Source of the DNA: Diaphorobacter limosus | Lineage (GTDB): Bacteria > Pseudomonadota > Gammaproteobacteria > Burkholderiales > Burkholderiaceae_C | Direction: 5' to 3' | DNA: 64,000 nucleotides | NCBI RefSeq assembly: GCF_033100095.1 | Contig: NZ_CP136921.1 | Span: forward strand, 3,561,001 to 3,625,000 | Shown here: positions 27,195 through 38,222 of the stretch, one piece after another | Numbering within the stretch: the stretch's first letter is position 1 | How the letters are laid out: every line of letters starts with the position of its first letter | Program-made: the position numbers and the translations under genes | The notes under the pieces: model-generated | What the model saw: the letters and a program-made list of their open reading frames with translations, nothing else | What the model was told of the DNA's origin: nothing | The model's database searches: none

Positions 27195-28052
27195 TTATTT
27201 CACCGAAGGCGATAGCCCTACTGGCATTGACCCGCCGCTGCAGCGGGCTATGCCGGCCAGGTCGTTACGGCCCTGCACCTGGGCAAGGCCCGCGGCACGC
27301 AGCAGGGCCTGCACGGCTGGCGCCTGATCCCAGCCATGCTCGATCAGCAGCCAGCCACCGGGGGCCAGCGCCCTGGGGGCCTGGGCGATGATGGCGCGGA
27401 TGTCGGCCAGGCCGTCGGCGCCGCTGGCCAGGGCCGACAGCGGCTCGTGCGTGAGGGCTGCCAGATGCGGGTCCTGCGCCGGGATGTAGGGCGGGTTGCT
27501 GACGATGGCGTCAAACGGGCCGGTGATGCTGGCCAGCCAGTTGCCATGCTGAAGGCGCACCGGCAGGCCCAGGCGCTCGGCATTGGCGCGCGCCACGGCC
27601 AGGGCGTCTGCGCTGGCGTCCACGGCCAGCACGCTGGCGTCGCGGCGCTCATGCTGCAGCGCCAGGGCAATGGCGCCGCTGCCCGTGCCCAGGTCGGCGA
27701 TGCGCGGGGCATGCTGGTTTTGCAGGACCTCCAGCGCCCAGGCCACCAGGGTCTCGGTGTCGGGGCGCGGGTCGAGCACGCGCGCGTCCACGGCCAGGGG
27801 CAGGCCCCAGAATTCCTTTTGGCCCGTCAGGTAGGCCACGGGCTCGCCGCCCGCGCGGCGCGCGCACAGCGCGGTGTAGCGCTGTCCATCGTGCGGCGCC
27901 AGGGCGTCGCCGTCATGCGTGAGCAGCCAGGCGCGGTCGTTCACGGGCCGGCCCAGCAGATGCAGCAGCAGCATCTGCGCATCGATGCGCGCCAGGCCCT
28001 GGGCCTGTGCCCGGGCCAATGCCTGGGCGATGGTGGTGGTGGTGGTGGGCAT
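27195..28052 (-). CDS. prmC: Release-factor glutamine methyltransferase
   Basis: N5-methylates the Gln of the GGQ motif in RF1 and RF2, raising termination efficiency. The 285 residues include the SAM-binding IADLGTGSGAIALAL near 115 and the catalytic IVSNPPYIP near 185. It lies after prfA, its substrate's gene. Confidence 0.95.
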   Translation of the reverse strand: MPTTTTTIAQALARAQAQGLARIDAQMLLLHLLGRPVNDRAWLLTHDGDALAPHDGQRYTALCARRAGGEPVAYLTGQKEFWGLPLAVDARVLDPRPDTETLVAWALEVLQNQHAPRIADLGTGSGAIALALQHERRDASVLAVDASADALAVARANAERLGLPVRLQHGNWLASITGPFDAIVSNPPYIPAQDPHLAALTHEPLSALASGADGLADIRAIIAQAPRALAPGGWLLIEHGWDQAPAVQALLRAAGLAQVQGRNDLAGIARCSGGSMPVGLSPSVK

Positions 28053-28061
28053 GAATGCTTT

Positions 28062-28104
28062 GTTATTGATAGCTGCTGGCGCTTGATGGATAAGCGTACA
28101 AGGC
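28062..28104 (+). repeat. Interspersed GCGCTTG repeat, copy 2
   Basis: TGATAGCTGCTGGCGCTTGATGG then ATAAGCGT, between prfA and prmC. The core GCGCTTG...AAGCG can form a short hairpin. It reads on the plus strand although both neighbouring genes are on the minus strand. Confidence 0.75.
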
Positions 28105-28109
28105 CAAAA

Positions 28110-29189
28110 TCAATCCAGGCCCAGTTCGGCCAGCTGCTCGGCCTCGCGGGCATGCTGCAGGGCCTGCAACACCTCGTCCAGATCGCCCTCCATGATGGTC
28201 AGCAGCTTGTACAGCGTGAGGTTGATGCGGTGGTCGGTCAGGCGCCCCTGCGGGAAGTTGTAGGTGCGGATGCGGTCCGAGCGGTCGCCGCTGCCGATCA
28301 GGCCCTTGCGCGTGGCTGCTTCCTTGGCGGCGCGTTCGCTGCGCTCCTTCTCCTGGATGCGCGCCTGCAGCACCTGCAAGGCCTTGGCCTTGTTGCTGTG
28401 CTGGCTGCGTCCGTCCTGGCATTCGGCGACGATGCCTGTGGGGATATGCACCACGCGCACGGCCGAATCCGTCTTGTTGATGTGCTGGCCGCCGGCGCCA
28501 CTGGCGCGGAAGGTGTCTATGCGCAGGTCGGCCGGGTTCAGCGTGATAGCGGTGGCCGCGTCGGGCTCGGGCATCACGGCCACGGTGCAGGCGCTGGTGT
28601 GGATGCGCCCCTGGGTCTCGGTATCCGGCACGCGCTGCACGCGGTGGCCGCCCGATTCAAAGCGCAGCGCGCCGTAGGCGTTGTCGCCGTCCACGCGCAG
28701 CACCACCTCCTTGTAGCCGCCGAGCTCGCTTTCGTTGGCGCTCAGGACCTCGACCTTCCAGCCCACGTTGGCGGCGTGGCGCGTGTACATGCGCGCCAGG
28801 TCGGCGGCAAACAGGGCCGATTCGTCGCCGCCGGTGCCGGCGCGGATTTCAACAAAGGCCGCGCGCGCGTCGTCGGGGTCTTTGGGCAGCAGCAGGCGCT
28901 GCAGCTCGTCTTCGAGTGCCACCAGCTCGTCTTGCGCGCCCTGGATTTCTTCCTGTGCCATCTCGGCCATGTCGGGGTCGGCCAGCAGCTCCTGGGCGGC
29001 GGCCAGGTCGGCCTCGCGCTGCTGGTAGCGGGCGTAGCGCCCGGCGATCTGCGTGACCTCGGCGTGCTCGCGCGAGATGGTGCGGTATTGCGCCATGTCG
29101 GCCATGATGTCTTCGCGCGAGAGCAGGAAGTCAAGCTCTTGCAGGCGCTGCGCGTAGCGCTCCAACTGGCTGCGGAGAAAGGGTTTCAT
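28110..29189 (-). CDS. prfA: Peptide chain release factor 1
   Basis: Recognises UAA and UAG and releases the finished protein. The 359 residues contain the GGQ loop ([13 protein letters not shown]) near 232 and the codon-recognition region PxT-like PTG motif nearby ([16 protein letters not shown] is just after the GGQ). It lies between hemA and prmC, in the same direction. Confidence 0.96.
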   Translation of the reverse strand: MKPFLRSQLERYAQRLQELDFLLSREDIMADMAQYRTISREHAEVTQIAGRYARYQQREADLAAAQELLADPDMAEMAQEEIQGAQDELVALEDELQRLLLPKDPDDARAAFVEIRAGTGGDESALFAADLARMYTRHAANVGWKVEVLSANESELGGYKEVVLRVDGDNAYGALRFESGGHRVQRVPDTETQGRIHTSACTVAVMPEPDAATAITLNPADLRIDTFRASGAGGQHINKTDSAVRVVHIPTGIVAECQDGRSQHSNKAKALQVLQARIQEKERSERAAKEAATRKGLIGSGDRSDRIRTYNFPQGRLTDHRINLTLYKLLTIMEGDLDEVLQALQHAREAEQLAELGLD

Positions 29190-29219
29190 CGGGGAAAGGA
29201 AAATTTATTGCTACTGTTT

Positions 29220-29253
29220 ATGTAGCTATTAGCGCTTGCTTGGTAAGCGCTGG
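29220..29253 (+). repeat. Interspersed GCGCTTG repeat, copy 3
   Basis: ATGTAGCTATTAGCGCTTG, then CTTGGTAAGCGCTGG, between hemA and prfA. The arms AGCGCTT and AAGCGCT pair perfectly. Confidence 0.75.
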
Positions 29254-29282
29254 ATGCCGATTTGGCTTGTGGTGCAGCGGCG

Positions 29283-30593
29283 CTACAGCCCGGTCTTGCT
29301 TTGCGAGCGCAGGAACAGGCGAGAAACCGCCTCGGCCGTCTGGGCGCGCGCATCGGCGTCGCCGGCGCGCAACTCGGCCATGGTGCCGTGCAGCATCTTT
29401 TGCGCGAGGCCACGCGACAGGGCTTCGAGCACCACGTCGATGTCCTCGCCCTTGGCCAGCAGGCGCTTGGCGCGTGCGATCTCCAGGGCGCGCCACTCAT
29501 CGGCCTGGCTGTTGAGCTGGCGGATCAGCGGCACCACGGCGCCGGCCTGGCTGGCGGGGCTGCGCAGCTCCATCCAGTGCATGAAGTTCTGCACCCCGGC
29601 ATCGATGATGGCCTCGGCCTGGGCCACGGCCGCCTTGCGGTTGGCCTGGGCGGTCTGCACCACGCCGGCCAGGTCGTCCACGGTGTACAGGTAGACGTCC
29701 TCGAGCTGTTTGACCTCGGGCTCGATGTCGCGCGGCACGGCCAGATCGACCATGAAGATGGGGCGGTGGCGGCGTTTCTTCAGGGCGCGCTCGACGGCGC
29801 CCAGTCCGATGATGGGCAGGCTGCTGGCCGTGCAGCTGATGACGGCATCGTATTCGTGCAGGTGCTCGGGCAGATCGGCCAGGCGCATCACATCGCCGCC
29901 AAAGCGCGTGGCGAGCTTCTCGCCGCGCTCCAGCGTGCGGTTGGCTATTGATATCTGCTTCGGGTTCTTGGCCGCGAAGTGCGTGGCGCACAGCTCGATC
30001 ATCTCGCCCGCACCGACGAACAGCACGCGGATCTTGGACAGGTCCTCGAACAGCTGGCCCGCCAGGCGCACGGCGGCGGCGGCCATGCTGATGCTGTGCG
30101 CGCCGATGTCGGTGCTGGTGCGCACCTCCTTGGCTACGGCAAAGCTGCGCTGAAAGAGTTGGTTGAGCGTGGTGCCCAGGGCGCCCGCGCCTTCCGCCGC
30201 GCGCACGGCATCCTTCATCTGGCCGAGGATCTGCGCCTCGCCCAGCACCATGGAGTCGAGCCCGCTGGCCACGCGGAAGGCGTGGCGCGCGACCAGGCCG
30301 CTCTCCAGCGTATAGGAGTGCGAGCGCAGCAGCGAAGGGCTGACACCGCCGCTGGCGGCCAGCCAGTCCAGCGTGTGATCAAGCGCCGGCTTGTGCGCAG
30401 CACAGTAGATCTCGGTGCGGTTGCAGGTGGAGATGATGGCCGTCTCCACACCCGGGTGGCTGCTGGCACCGCTGGCCAGCGACTGGCGCAGGCCGTGCAG
30501 CGTGGGCGCGATCTGATCGATCGCGAACGCGAAGCGGCCCCGCAGATCCAGCGGTGCGGTGTGGTGGTTGATGCCGAGTGCCCAAACTGCCAT
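29283..30593 (-). CDS. hemA: Glutamyl-tRNA reductase
   Basis: First committed step of the C5 heme pathway: reduces Glu-tRNA to glutamate-1-semialdehyde with NADPH. The 436 residues include the catalytic Cys in [10 protein letters not shown] near 55, the [13 protein letters not shown] region near 115, and the NADP-binding [12 protein letters not shown]. The ATG lies only eight bases after a TATAAT box (see findings). Confidence 0.96.
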   Translation of the reverse strand: MAVWALGINHHTAPLDLRGRFAFAIDQIAPTLHGLRQSLASGASSHPGVETAIISTCNRTEIYCAAHKPALDHTLDWLAASGGVSPSLLRSHSYTLESGLVARHAFRVASGLDSMVLGEAQILGQMKDAVRAAEGAGALGTTLNQLFQRSFAVAKEVRTSTDIGAHSISMAAAAVRLAGQLFEDLSKIRVLFVGAGEMIELCATHFAAKNPKQISIANRTLERGEKLATRFGGDVMRLADLPEHLHEYDAVISCTASSLPIIGLGAVERALKKRRHRPIFMVDLAVPRDIEPEVKQLEDVYLYTVDDLAGVVQTAQANRKAAVAQAEAIIDAGVQNFMHWMELRSPASQAGAVVPLIRQLNSQADEWRALEIARAKRLLAKGEDIDVVLEALSRGLAQKMLHGTMAELRAGDADARAQTAEAVSRLFLRSQSKTGL

Positions 30594-30666
30594 ATCCGGG
30601 GATTATAAAATCGCCCGCGCAATCAGGCACGCTACCGGTCAAATGCTTGATTTACATCATGTTTGC

Positions 30667-30945
30667 ATGAACCCGCTCGCCATCCTGAACCACCTTCTGA
30701 ACTTTGCCGCACCGGCCCTGGCGCTGGCGGTGTTGCTCGTGCTGGTCAGCCATTTATTCATGCGAAAAACGGCTGCAGCACATGGCTGGGTTGCGCCTAT
30801 AGCTATCAATTTTGTTGTTGGCTGCGCGGTGCTGGTGGCCGGCCTGGCGTGGCTGGGGCGCGATGGCCGGATGCTCACCTACGCCGCCCTGGTGCTGGCC
30901 TGCGCCAGCAGCCAGTGGCTCATGTTGCGCGCCTGGCGCGGCTGA
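30667..30945 (+). CDS. Small membrane protein, unknown function
   Basis: A 92-residue protein with three likely membrane helices: FAAPALALAVLLVLVSHLF, VAPIAINFVVGCAVLVAGLAW and MLTYAALVLACASSQWLML. It diverges from hemA and converges with the MscS gene seven bases away. No family recognised. The ATG at 30667 is chosen because the protein is then wholly membrane-like. Confidence 0.65.
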   Translation: MNPLAILNHLLNFAAPALALAVLLVLVSHLFMRKTAAAHGWVAPIAINFVVGCAVLVAGLAWLGRDGRMLTYAALVLACASSQWLMLRAWRG

Positions 30946-30952
30946 AGTCCGA

Positions 30953-33457
30953 TTAGATCCGCTCTATCAGCGAGCGCCCGGGTGCCGCCTCGCTCACGGG
31001 CTGGGCCACGGTGGTGGTGGCGGGTGGCGACAGCGTCAGGCCGGCCTCGCGCAGCGCGTCCAGGATGGAGAACAGCACATCGCTGCGCACGCCCGAGACC
31101 TGGCGCGGGCTGCTGACGTAGCCAACGGCCAGAAAGGTCAGCGTGCCGCCCTGTATGCCCTCCAGCGTGACCGAGGGCGCCGGGTCGTCCAGCATGGCCT
31201 CCTGCGCCTCAAAGGCCTGCAGGATCAGCGCGCGCATGCGCCGCGCGTCGGTGTCCAGTGGTGCCGGCAGGCGCAGCAGCACGCGGCCCTGGGCGCTGTC
31301 CAGGGTCACGTTGCGCACGGTCTTGGTGATGAACTCCGAGTTCGGCACGATCACCGTGGAGCGGTCGCTTTGCTGGATCTCGGTGGCGCGCACGTTCACA
31401 CGGCGCACATCGCCCTCGGTATCGCCCAGCACCACCCAGTCGCCCACCTTCACCGGGCGCTCGGCCAGCAGGATCAGGCCGGAGATGAAGTTCTGCACGA
31501 TGGCCTGCAGGCCAAAGCCTATGCCCACGGTGAGCGCGCTGGCCACCCAGGCGATGCGCTCCACGCTGATCCCCAGGCCCGCCAGCGCCACCGCCACCAC
31601 CACCACCGCGCCGGCATAGCCCAGCAGCGTGACGATGGAGGTGCGCATGCCCGGCTCCAGCGTGGTGTGCGGAAAGAAGCGCTCGCTCAGCCAATGCTTG
31701 AGCAGGCGTATGGCCAGAAAGCCGGCGCAGGCCACGGCCAGTGCCGTGAGCAGGGCCTGGGGCGCCAGCGTGATGTCGCCAATGCGCAGGCTGTGATCGA
31801 CGCTGCTGCCGCGCCGGAACAGCTCGTCCGGATCCGTGCCCAGCGGCGCCATCAGCGCCACCACCATGTAGAAAAACAGCACCAGCCGCAGCACGCCCGA
31901 GACCAGCACCGCCGCCTGATCCAGCAGCCTGGCGTCCAGCCCCAGGGTGCCGTGGATGCGCGCGCCAAAGCCGCCCTTGGACGACAGCAGCGTGTCGCAC
32001 AGGTCGTCGCCCAGCTGCATCAGCAGGTAGCTGGTGGCAAACACCACGCCAGACCAGACCATCTGCCGTGCCAGCATGCCGGCCAGGGCCACATAGCCCA
32101 GGGCCACGGCCAGCACGGCCACGCCCACGGCCAGGCCGGCGGCCGCGAGGATCAGGCCCAGCCACAGCGGGCGCTCGCCCTGGCCATGCGGCGCGCCGGC
32201 ATCGGCATCCGACGCGGCTGGCGCGGCGCGCATATGGCCCAGTGCCTTGCCCACCGTCAGCGACAGCAGCAGCGCAAACAGGGCGTGCACCAAGACCTCG
32301 GCCGACAGGCTGGCGCCGACGATGACGTTGAGCTCGGCCACCAGCGCCCCCAGGGCCGACAGGCTGGCAATCCACCAGGGAAAGGGGCTCAGGCGCCGCG
32401 CCAGCTCGTCGGCGATAGGCAGCAGCCGCCACGAGCTGCGCCGGCGCGAGAGCAGGGCATGGCCCAGTGCGATCACAAAGCTGGCGTAGACCACGGCGCG
32501 CAGGCTGGCCTGCTGCAAGGCGCGCAAATCGTCGCCCAGCGGCGCGCCCAGCTGCAGCGCGTTCCAGGCCAGCTGCACGGCCGTGCCAACGATGAACACA
32601 TGGGTCACGATGGCGGCGCTGGCCAGCAGGGTGCGCCGCAGCCGTGTCGCGGGCAGGCGCGGCGGCAGGGCGCGCAGCAAAATGCGCTCGGCCAGCCAGG
32701 GGCCGCCCACGGCCAGCAGCAGCGCCAGTGCCAGGTAGGCCCAGAAGGCGTTGTGGCGCGGCGACTGCAGCGTGGCCCTGACGGCGCCGGCCAGATCCGC
32801 GCCCAGGGCCTGCAGGCGCACCAGATCGCGCGGCGCGGCATTGCGCAGATTGCGCCAGAACGTGGGGGCCAGCGGCGAGTCGCTGCGCGCGGTCAAGGCG
32901 GCACGGAATTGCGCGCGCCGCTGGCGCACCAGGTCGGCGCTGCGCTGTTCGGCATCGACGGCGACCAGGCGCGCCAGCTTGAGCTCGGAGTCGATGGCCG
33001 AGCGCTGCTGGGTCAGCAGCTTGCGCTGTTGCGCCACGTCCGGCGCATCGGCGGGCGCGCCGCTGCCCGGGGCCGGTCCCAGGCCTTCGAGGCGGCGGTC
33101 GATTTCGGCCAGCTCGGTGCCGCGGTGGCTGACCACGCGCTCTGCCGCCTGGCCGATGGCGTTGATGTCGGCCAGCAGCTTGCGCCCATCGTCGGGCTCG
33201 CCGAGCTTGAGCGGAATGGCGTCCAGCTGCTTGCGCAGCGCATCCACCTGGGGCAGGGGGGTGCCGTTGTCGCCGGGCTTGTCGGCCGCGGCGGTGGGTG
33301 CTGCGTCGCTGCTGGCGGGCCGGCCCTGGGCCAATGTGGGCGGTGTGCCCAGGGCCATGAGCCAGGCGACGGACAGCCAGCACAGCAGCCGCGCCAGGGG
33401 TCGGGGCGCGTGGGCCATCTGCGTGAGGTCTGGGCGGGGGGGATGGCTGCGGTTCAT
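30953..33457 (-). CDS. MscS-type mechanosensitive channel with DUF3772 domain
   Basis: An 834-residue inner-membrane channel that probably releases solutes on osmotic downshock. A signal-like segment (LLCWLSVAWLMALGTPPTLAQ) is followed by a periplasmic coiled region and a DUF3772 domain (about 120-195), then about ten membrane helices. The MscS domain runs from about 615 to 800: VGIGFGLQAIVQNFISGLILL is the pore helix, followed by GDWVVLGDTEGDVRRVNVRATEI. The start could also be the ATG at 33418, just before the signal segment. Confidence 0.88.
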   Translation of the reverse strand: MNRSHPPRPDLTQMAHAPRPLARLLCWLSVAWLMALGTPPTLAQGRPASSDAAPTAAADKPGDNGTPLPQVDALRKQLDAIPLKLGEPDDGRKLLADINAIGQAAERVVSHRGTELAEIDRRLEGLGPAPGSGAPADAPDVAQQRKLLTQQRSAIDSELKLARLVAVDAEQRSADLVRQRRAQFRAALTARSDSPLAPTFWRNLRNAAPRDLVRLQALGADLAGAVRATLQSPRHNAFWAYLALALLLAVGGPWLAERILLRALPPRLPATRLRRTLLASAAIVTHVFIVGTAVQLAWNALQLGAPLGDDLRALQQASLRAVVYASFVIALGHALLSRRRSSWRLLPIADELARRLSPFPWWIASLSALGALVAELNVIVGASLSAEVLVHALFALLLSLTVGKALGHMRAAPAASDADAGAPHGQGERPLWLGLILAAAGLAVGVAVLAVALGYVALAGMLARQMVWSGVVFATSYLLMQLGDDLCDTLLSSKGGFGARIHGTLGLDARLLDQAAVLVSGVLRLVLFFYMVVALMAPLGTDPDELFRRGSSVDHSLRIGDITLAPQALLTALAVACAGFLAIRLLKHWLSERFFPHTTLEPGMRTSIVTLLGYAGAVVVVAVALAGLGISVERIAWVASALTVGIGFGLQAIVQNFISGLILLAERPVKVGDWVVLGDTEGDVRRVNVRATEIQQSDRSTVIVPNSEFITKTVRNVTLDSAQGRVLLRLPAPLDTDARRMRALILQAFEAQEAMLDDPAPSVTLEGIQGGTLTFLAVGYVSSPRQVSGVRSDVLFSILDALREAGLTLSPPATTTVAQPVSEAAPGRSLIERI

Positions 33458-33490
33458 ATGGGCCGCATTGTCTGCCGTCCGCCTGGTGCT

Positions 33491-34249
33491 TCAGGTTGCG
33501 GCGGGGCTGAACAAGTCCACGCGGTCGGTGATGATGCCGTCGGTGTTCAGGGCGATCAGGCGCTCGGCGGCCCATTCGTCGTTGACGGTGTAGCTCAGGG
33601 CGCGCAGGCCCGCGCCATGCACGCGTGCCACCAGGGCGGCGTCCCACAGTGCGTGATTCAGCACCATGGCCTGGCAGCCCAGGTCGAGGGCGGTCTGCAC
33701 ATCGGCTGCGCCATCGGCCAGCTTGTCCAGCAGCAGGCCGCGCGGCAGCGCGGGCGCCGTTTCGCGTGCGCCTGTCAGGGCCGCGGGTTTAAAGGACGTG
33801 AGCAGCGGCGGCACGGCCGTGGCCGGCCAGATGCGCGAGAGCAGTTCGCCCACGGCGCGGCCCGTGGCCAGCTCCTGCCCGGGCGTGGGCTTGATCTCCA
33901 CGTTCAGGTGGTGGCCATTGGCCAGGCAGTAGCGCGCCAGCGCCTCCAGCGTGGGCATGGCCTCGCCGGCATAGGCGCGCGAATGCCAGCCGCCTGCGTC
34001 CAGCTGCGCCAGCTCGCCCATGCTGCGCTCGCCGGCCGCGCCGTGGCCGTTGGTGGTGCGCTCCAGCGTGGCGTCGTGCAGCAGAAACAGCACGCCATCG
34101 CTGCTGAGCTTGGCGTCGCACTCGAACATGCGGTAGCCATGCCGGGCGCCCAGGCGGAAGGCGGCCAGGGTGTTCTCGGGCGCCAGCTTGCCGGCGCCAC
34201 GGTGCGCGATCCAGCGCGGGTAGGGCCAGGGTGGCAGTGGCGTACTCAT
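33491..34249 (-). CDS. ugpQ: Glycerophosphodiester phosphodiesterase
   Basis: Hydrolyses glycerophosphodiesters to glycerol-3-phosphate and an alcohol. The 252 residues start with the family signature RWIAHRGAGKLAPENTLAAF, and FECDAKLSSDGVLFLLHD supplies the metal-binding acidic residues. The stop of ugpC directly touches its ATG (TGAATG), so it is the last gene of the ugp operon. Confidence 0.95.
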   Translation of the reverse strand: MSTPLPPWPYPRWIAHRGAGKLAPENTLAAFRLGARHGYRMFECDAKLSSDGVLFLLHDATLERTTNGHGAAGERSMGELAQLDAGGWHSRAYAGEAMPTLEALARYCLANGHHLNVEIKPTPGQELATGRAVGELLSRIWPATAVPPLLTSFKPAALTGARETAPALPRGLLLDKLADGAADVQTALDLGCQAMVLNHALWDAALVARVHGAGLRALSYTVNDEWAAERLIALNTDGIITDRVDLFSPAAT

Positions 34250-35238
<989 letters not shown>

Positions 35239-35257
<19 letters not shown>

Positions 35258-35529
35258 GTGAGTGCGAGTCGTAAGGCGTTGGGCGCGGTGAGGCCTTCGA
35301 GCAGGCCGGCGATGGAGATGTTTTTGTCGAGCCGGGGCCAGTGGATGCCCTCGCCCATGCCCAGCCATTCAAAGGCCGCCAACTGCTCGGCAGTGGCCCG
35401 AATCCAGCGGGGGAACCAGACCAGGGGCACGGACAGGATATGGCCGCAGTGCAGTGTCATCACCAGCGCGTCGGCGGCGCATTGCAGGGCCACGGCATGG
35501 GGTGCGGTTTCAAGTGCCAAAGTACTCAT
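35239..35529 (-). CDS. DUF2442 family protein
   Basis: A 96-residue protein with the DUF2442 core: LSVPLVWFPRW, then GEGIHWPRLDKNISIAGLL. The family is small and often linked to toxin-antitoxin or phage-like genes; no function is established. It lies between the sulfatase-like gene and ugpC and overlaps the ugpC start by 19 bases, so ugpC translation may depend on it. Confidence 0.8.
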
Positions 35530-35691
35530 TCCAGGTCTTCGTGAATTTTGGTTGACGTTTCTCTTGTACTGAATTGGTGAAATTTTTGAAATCGTGCGTG
35601 AATATATTCGGCGTAATACAAATTTACGTCTTGAATTTGAGGGTTGTGCCTTGCAATAAATTGGAGGTGAAAAATCCAGGCCGGTTTGGCA

Positions 35692-37266
35692 CTAGTTTGA
35701 ATCATCAAAAAAGAATTCTATTGAATCTGCGTTGGTGCTGGGAAAGATCCGTTTTCCGAAGCGAACAATACGCTTTGAGGTGGTCGGCAAAGGATTGTCG
35801 TATTCCCGCGATGCGTACTCGGCCGCGTAGCCCATCAGCAGAAGAGTGGTCGGAAATATCTGGCTGTGCGATCGGATTTCGCCGTCATTTCTCTGAAATT
35901 GGTTTCTAAGATCTGGGTCGGTAAATAGAATAAGTGGCACGGACAACTCCTCCGGATGAGGTTTGTTGTTGCAATGGGGAATAACGCCATTTCCTAGGTG
36001 CTGGCCATGATCTGATGTGTAAAAAATCACCACATTGCGCATGTTAACGCCGTCTAGTAGTTCATTGAGGAAATTTCCTTTTGAATACCTCAATGCCTTT
36101 CGGTATTGCTCTTCAATCGGTAAGCTCCGGTCTAGATTTCCATCCGGGTAGTTGGAGAAGTACTGATAGTGCGCCCCCTTTAGAACAATGTACGCAAAGT
36201 GCCGTCCATCGGCCTTGAGCAGTCCGTTCAGCCGGCGGGCAATCTTTAGGTCTGAGTCCAGTCCTGCGGCCATGGGCACCACCTCGTCAATCAGCCTTTT
36301 CTCAGGCGGCCAGAGATAGTTTTGTGGATTCCCATGTACCTGCCCATCCATCAGGATCGTCCGAAATCCCGCCTGCTTGGCATATGCCCACACCGTACTG
36401 TTGGTTCTGAGGTCTGTCGAGGCATTCAGCTTGCTTACATTCACGCCCCAGCGCAAGGCGGCATTGCTTTGGGCGCTGCAGTTACCTAAGGAGCGCGCCT
36501 CGCCAAAGTCTATCCCACCCCACCTGGACACCCACTCCGATCGGAACATTTCATCATAGTATCGCCACGAAATACTCTCATCAATTAACCAGATGATTTT
36601 GTTCGCGGATGGCTTGAAATCCGGTTTTACAGATGCCGGCATTCTATTTGGAATTTCCTCAGTCATGGTCTGATATGCCATGCCGTAGACATTCATTTCG
36701 GCGCCGCGATCTCTGCCCAATGCTTTTAGTGCTGGATCAGCCGCCAGAAATATCATGAGCACTACTATTGTCAAGATCGGGGCATTTTCTGGATGTGGCG
36801 CCATCTTGCTAAATACTGCGTATTTTATTGCCTTTCTGGTAAGCGTGAAAAGACCAACTGCAATGCCCGCTCTGGTTACGCCCCAAATAAAATCCTTATA
36901 AAATTCCTTGAGGGCGGAAAGGGATTGTCGTGATTCCGCTAGCATCCATTGAAATGTTGATAGGTTAATCAGGTCGTACAGGATGCTTTGATAAACCAGA
37001 TTAACGGTGCCGGAAATAAATACGAGCAGCAGCACACTCCGAAATGCCCAGCCTGAGATGCTTCCAATGACAAGAAATAACAACAGACCTTGGCTGGCAT
37101 AGGAGACAAGATTCCAAATCGCATTGAACTGATCATCCGCGGCCCATCGGTACAGGACGCCGACCACGAGAATTCGATAATTGAGTGTTAGATACCCCGT
37201 GGCAAACAGCAGCAGGGCAACGCCTATCCATCTAGCCTTGATCCATGGTTTTTTTTTGTTAATCAT
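35692..37266 (-). CDS. EptA-like sulfatase-fold membrane transferase, AT-rich
   Basis: A 524-residue inner-membrane protein of the alkaline phosphatase/sulfatase superfamily. It has five or so N-terminal membrane helices (to about residue 185), as in phosphoethanolamine transferases, then a periplasmic catalytic domain. Metal and nucleophile regions: IIWLIDESISW near 227, NCSAQSNAALR near 263 (Ser where EptA has Thr) and IFYTSDHGQHLGNG near 415, then HCNNKPHPEELSVPLI. It may modify lipid A or another surface glycan; the substrate is unknown. It is clearly AT-richer than its neighbours and splits the ugp operon, so it was probably acquired by transfer. Confidence 0.75.
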   Translation of the reverse strand: MINKKKPWIKARWIGVALLLFATGYLTLNYRILVVGVLYRWAADDQFNAIWNLVSYASQGLLLFLVIGSISGWAFRSVLLLVFISGTVNLVYQSILYDLINLSTFQWMLAESRQSLSALKEFYKDFIWGVTRAGIAVGLFTLTRKAIKYAVFSKMAPHPENAPILTIVVLMIFLAADPALKALGRDRGAEMNVYGMAYQTMTEEIPNRMPASVKPDFKPSANKIIWLIDESISWRYYDEMFRSEWVSRWGGIDFGEARSLGNCSAQSNAALRWGVNVSKLNASTDLRTNSTVWAYAKQAGFRTILMDGQVHGNPQNYLWPPEKRLIDEVVPMAAGLDSDLKIARRLNGLLKADGRHFAYIVLKGAHYQYFSNYPDGNLDRSLPIEEQYRKALRYSKGNFLNELLDGVNMRNVVIFYTSDHGQHLGNGVIPHCNNKPHPEELSVPLILFTDPDLRNQFQRNDGEIRSHSQIFPTTLLLMGYAAEYASREYDNPLPTTSKRIVRFGKRIFPSTNADSIEFFFDDSN

Positions 37267-37372
37267 TTCAATGCGGTTTTTTCTGGCTGTGATGTTATGT
37301 GTGGGTGCGTTTTTTTTGTTGAAATAGAAAAGAAGCGGTAGGCGCCAATATGCAACACGGTGGGCGTGGGGC

Positions 37373-38221
37373 TTATTTTTCTGTATCCACCAGGCCCTTG
37401 ACGAACCATTTCTGCATCAGGATCACCACCAGCGTCGGCGGCAGCATGGCCAGTATGGCGGTGGCCATGACGATGTTCCAGTCCACGGCGGCCTCGCCGC
37501 CGGCGAGCATGCGCTTGATGCCTATCACCACGGGGTACATGTCCTCGCTGGTGGTCATGAGCAGCGGCCACAGGTACTGGTTCCAGCCGTAGATGAACTG
37601 GATCACGAACAGCGCCGCGATCGAGGTGCGCGACAGCGGCACCAGGATGTCCTTGAAGAAGCGCATGGGCCCGGCGCCGTCGATGCGCGCCGCCTCGACC
37701 AGCTCGTCGGGCACGGTGAGGAAGAACTGGCGGAACAAAAAAGTGGCCGTGGCCGAGGCGATCAGGGGCAGGCTCAGGCCGGCGTAGCTGTTCAAAAGGC
37801 CCAGATCCGCCACCACCTTGTAGGTGGGCAATATGCGTACCTCGACGGGCAGCATCAGCGTCAAAAAGATCGCCCAGAAGCAGGCCATCTTGAACGGGAA
37901 GCGGAAGTAGACGATGGCAAACGCCGACAAGAGCGAGATGGCGATCTTGCCCACCGTGATGATGATGGCCACGACGAAGCTCACCCACATCATGCGCACC
38001 ACGTTGGTGTTGGAGCCCAGCTTGCCCGAGCCCAGCAGCGCGTCGCGGTAGTTCTCCCACATGTGGCTGCCTGGCAAGAGCGGCATGGGTGATTGCACGA
38101 TGGTCTCGGCCTGGTGCGTACTGGCGATGAGCGCCAGGTAGAGCGGAAAGGCGACGATGGCCACGCCCAGGATGAGCACGGCGTGGGACAGGAAAGTCAG
38201 CCAGGGATTGCGGTCAACCAT
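37373..38221 (-). CDS. ugpE: Permease subunit UgpE of the glycerol-3-phosphate transporter
   Basis: A 282-residue ABC permease with six membrane helices. The EAA loop that contacts UgpC reads ELVEAARIDGAGPMRFFKDILVPLS. It starts one base after the ugpA stop. In most relatives ugpC follows directly; here about 2.1 kb of other genes intervenes. Confidence 0.94.
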   Translation of the reverse strand: MVDRNPWLTFLSHAVLILGVAIVAFPLYLALIASTHQAETIVQSPMPLLPGSHMWENYRDALLGSGKLGSNTNVVRMMWVSFVVAIIITVGKIAISLLSAFAIVYFRFPFKMACFWAIFLTLMLPVEVRILPTYKVVADLGLLNSYAGLSLPLIASATATFLFRQFFLTVPDELVEAARIDGAGPMRFFKDILVPLSRTSIAALFVIQFIYGWNQYLWPLLMTTSEDMYPVVIGIKRMLAGGEAAVDWNIVMATAILAMLPPTLVVILMQKWFVKGLVDTEK

Positions 38222-38222
38222 G

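Noticed and set aside
27336..29225. A 629-codon plus-strand frame
   Set aside because: Antisense to prmC and prfA, both firmly identified.
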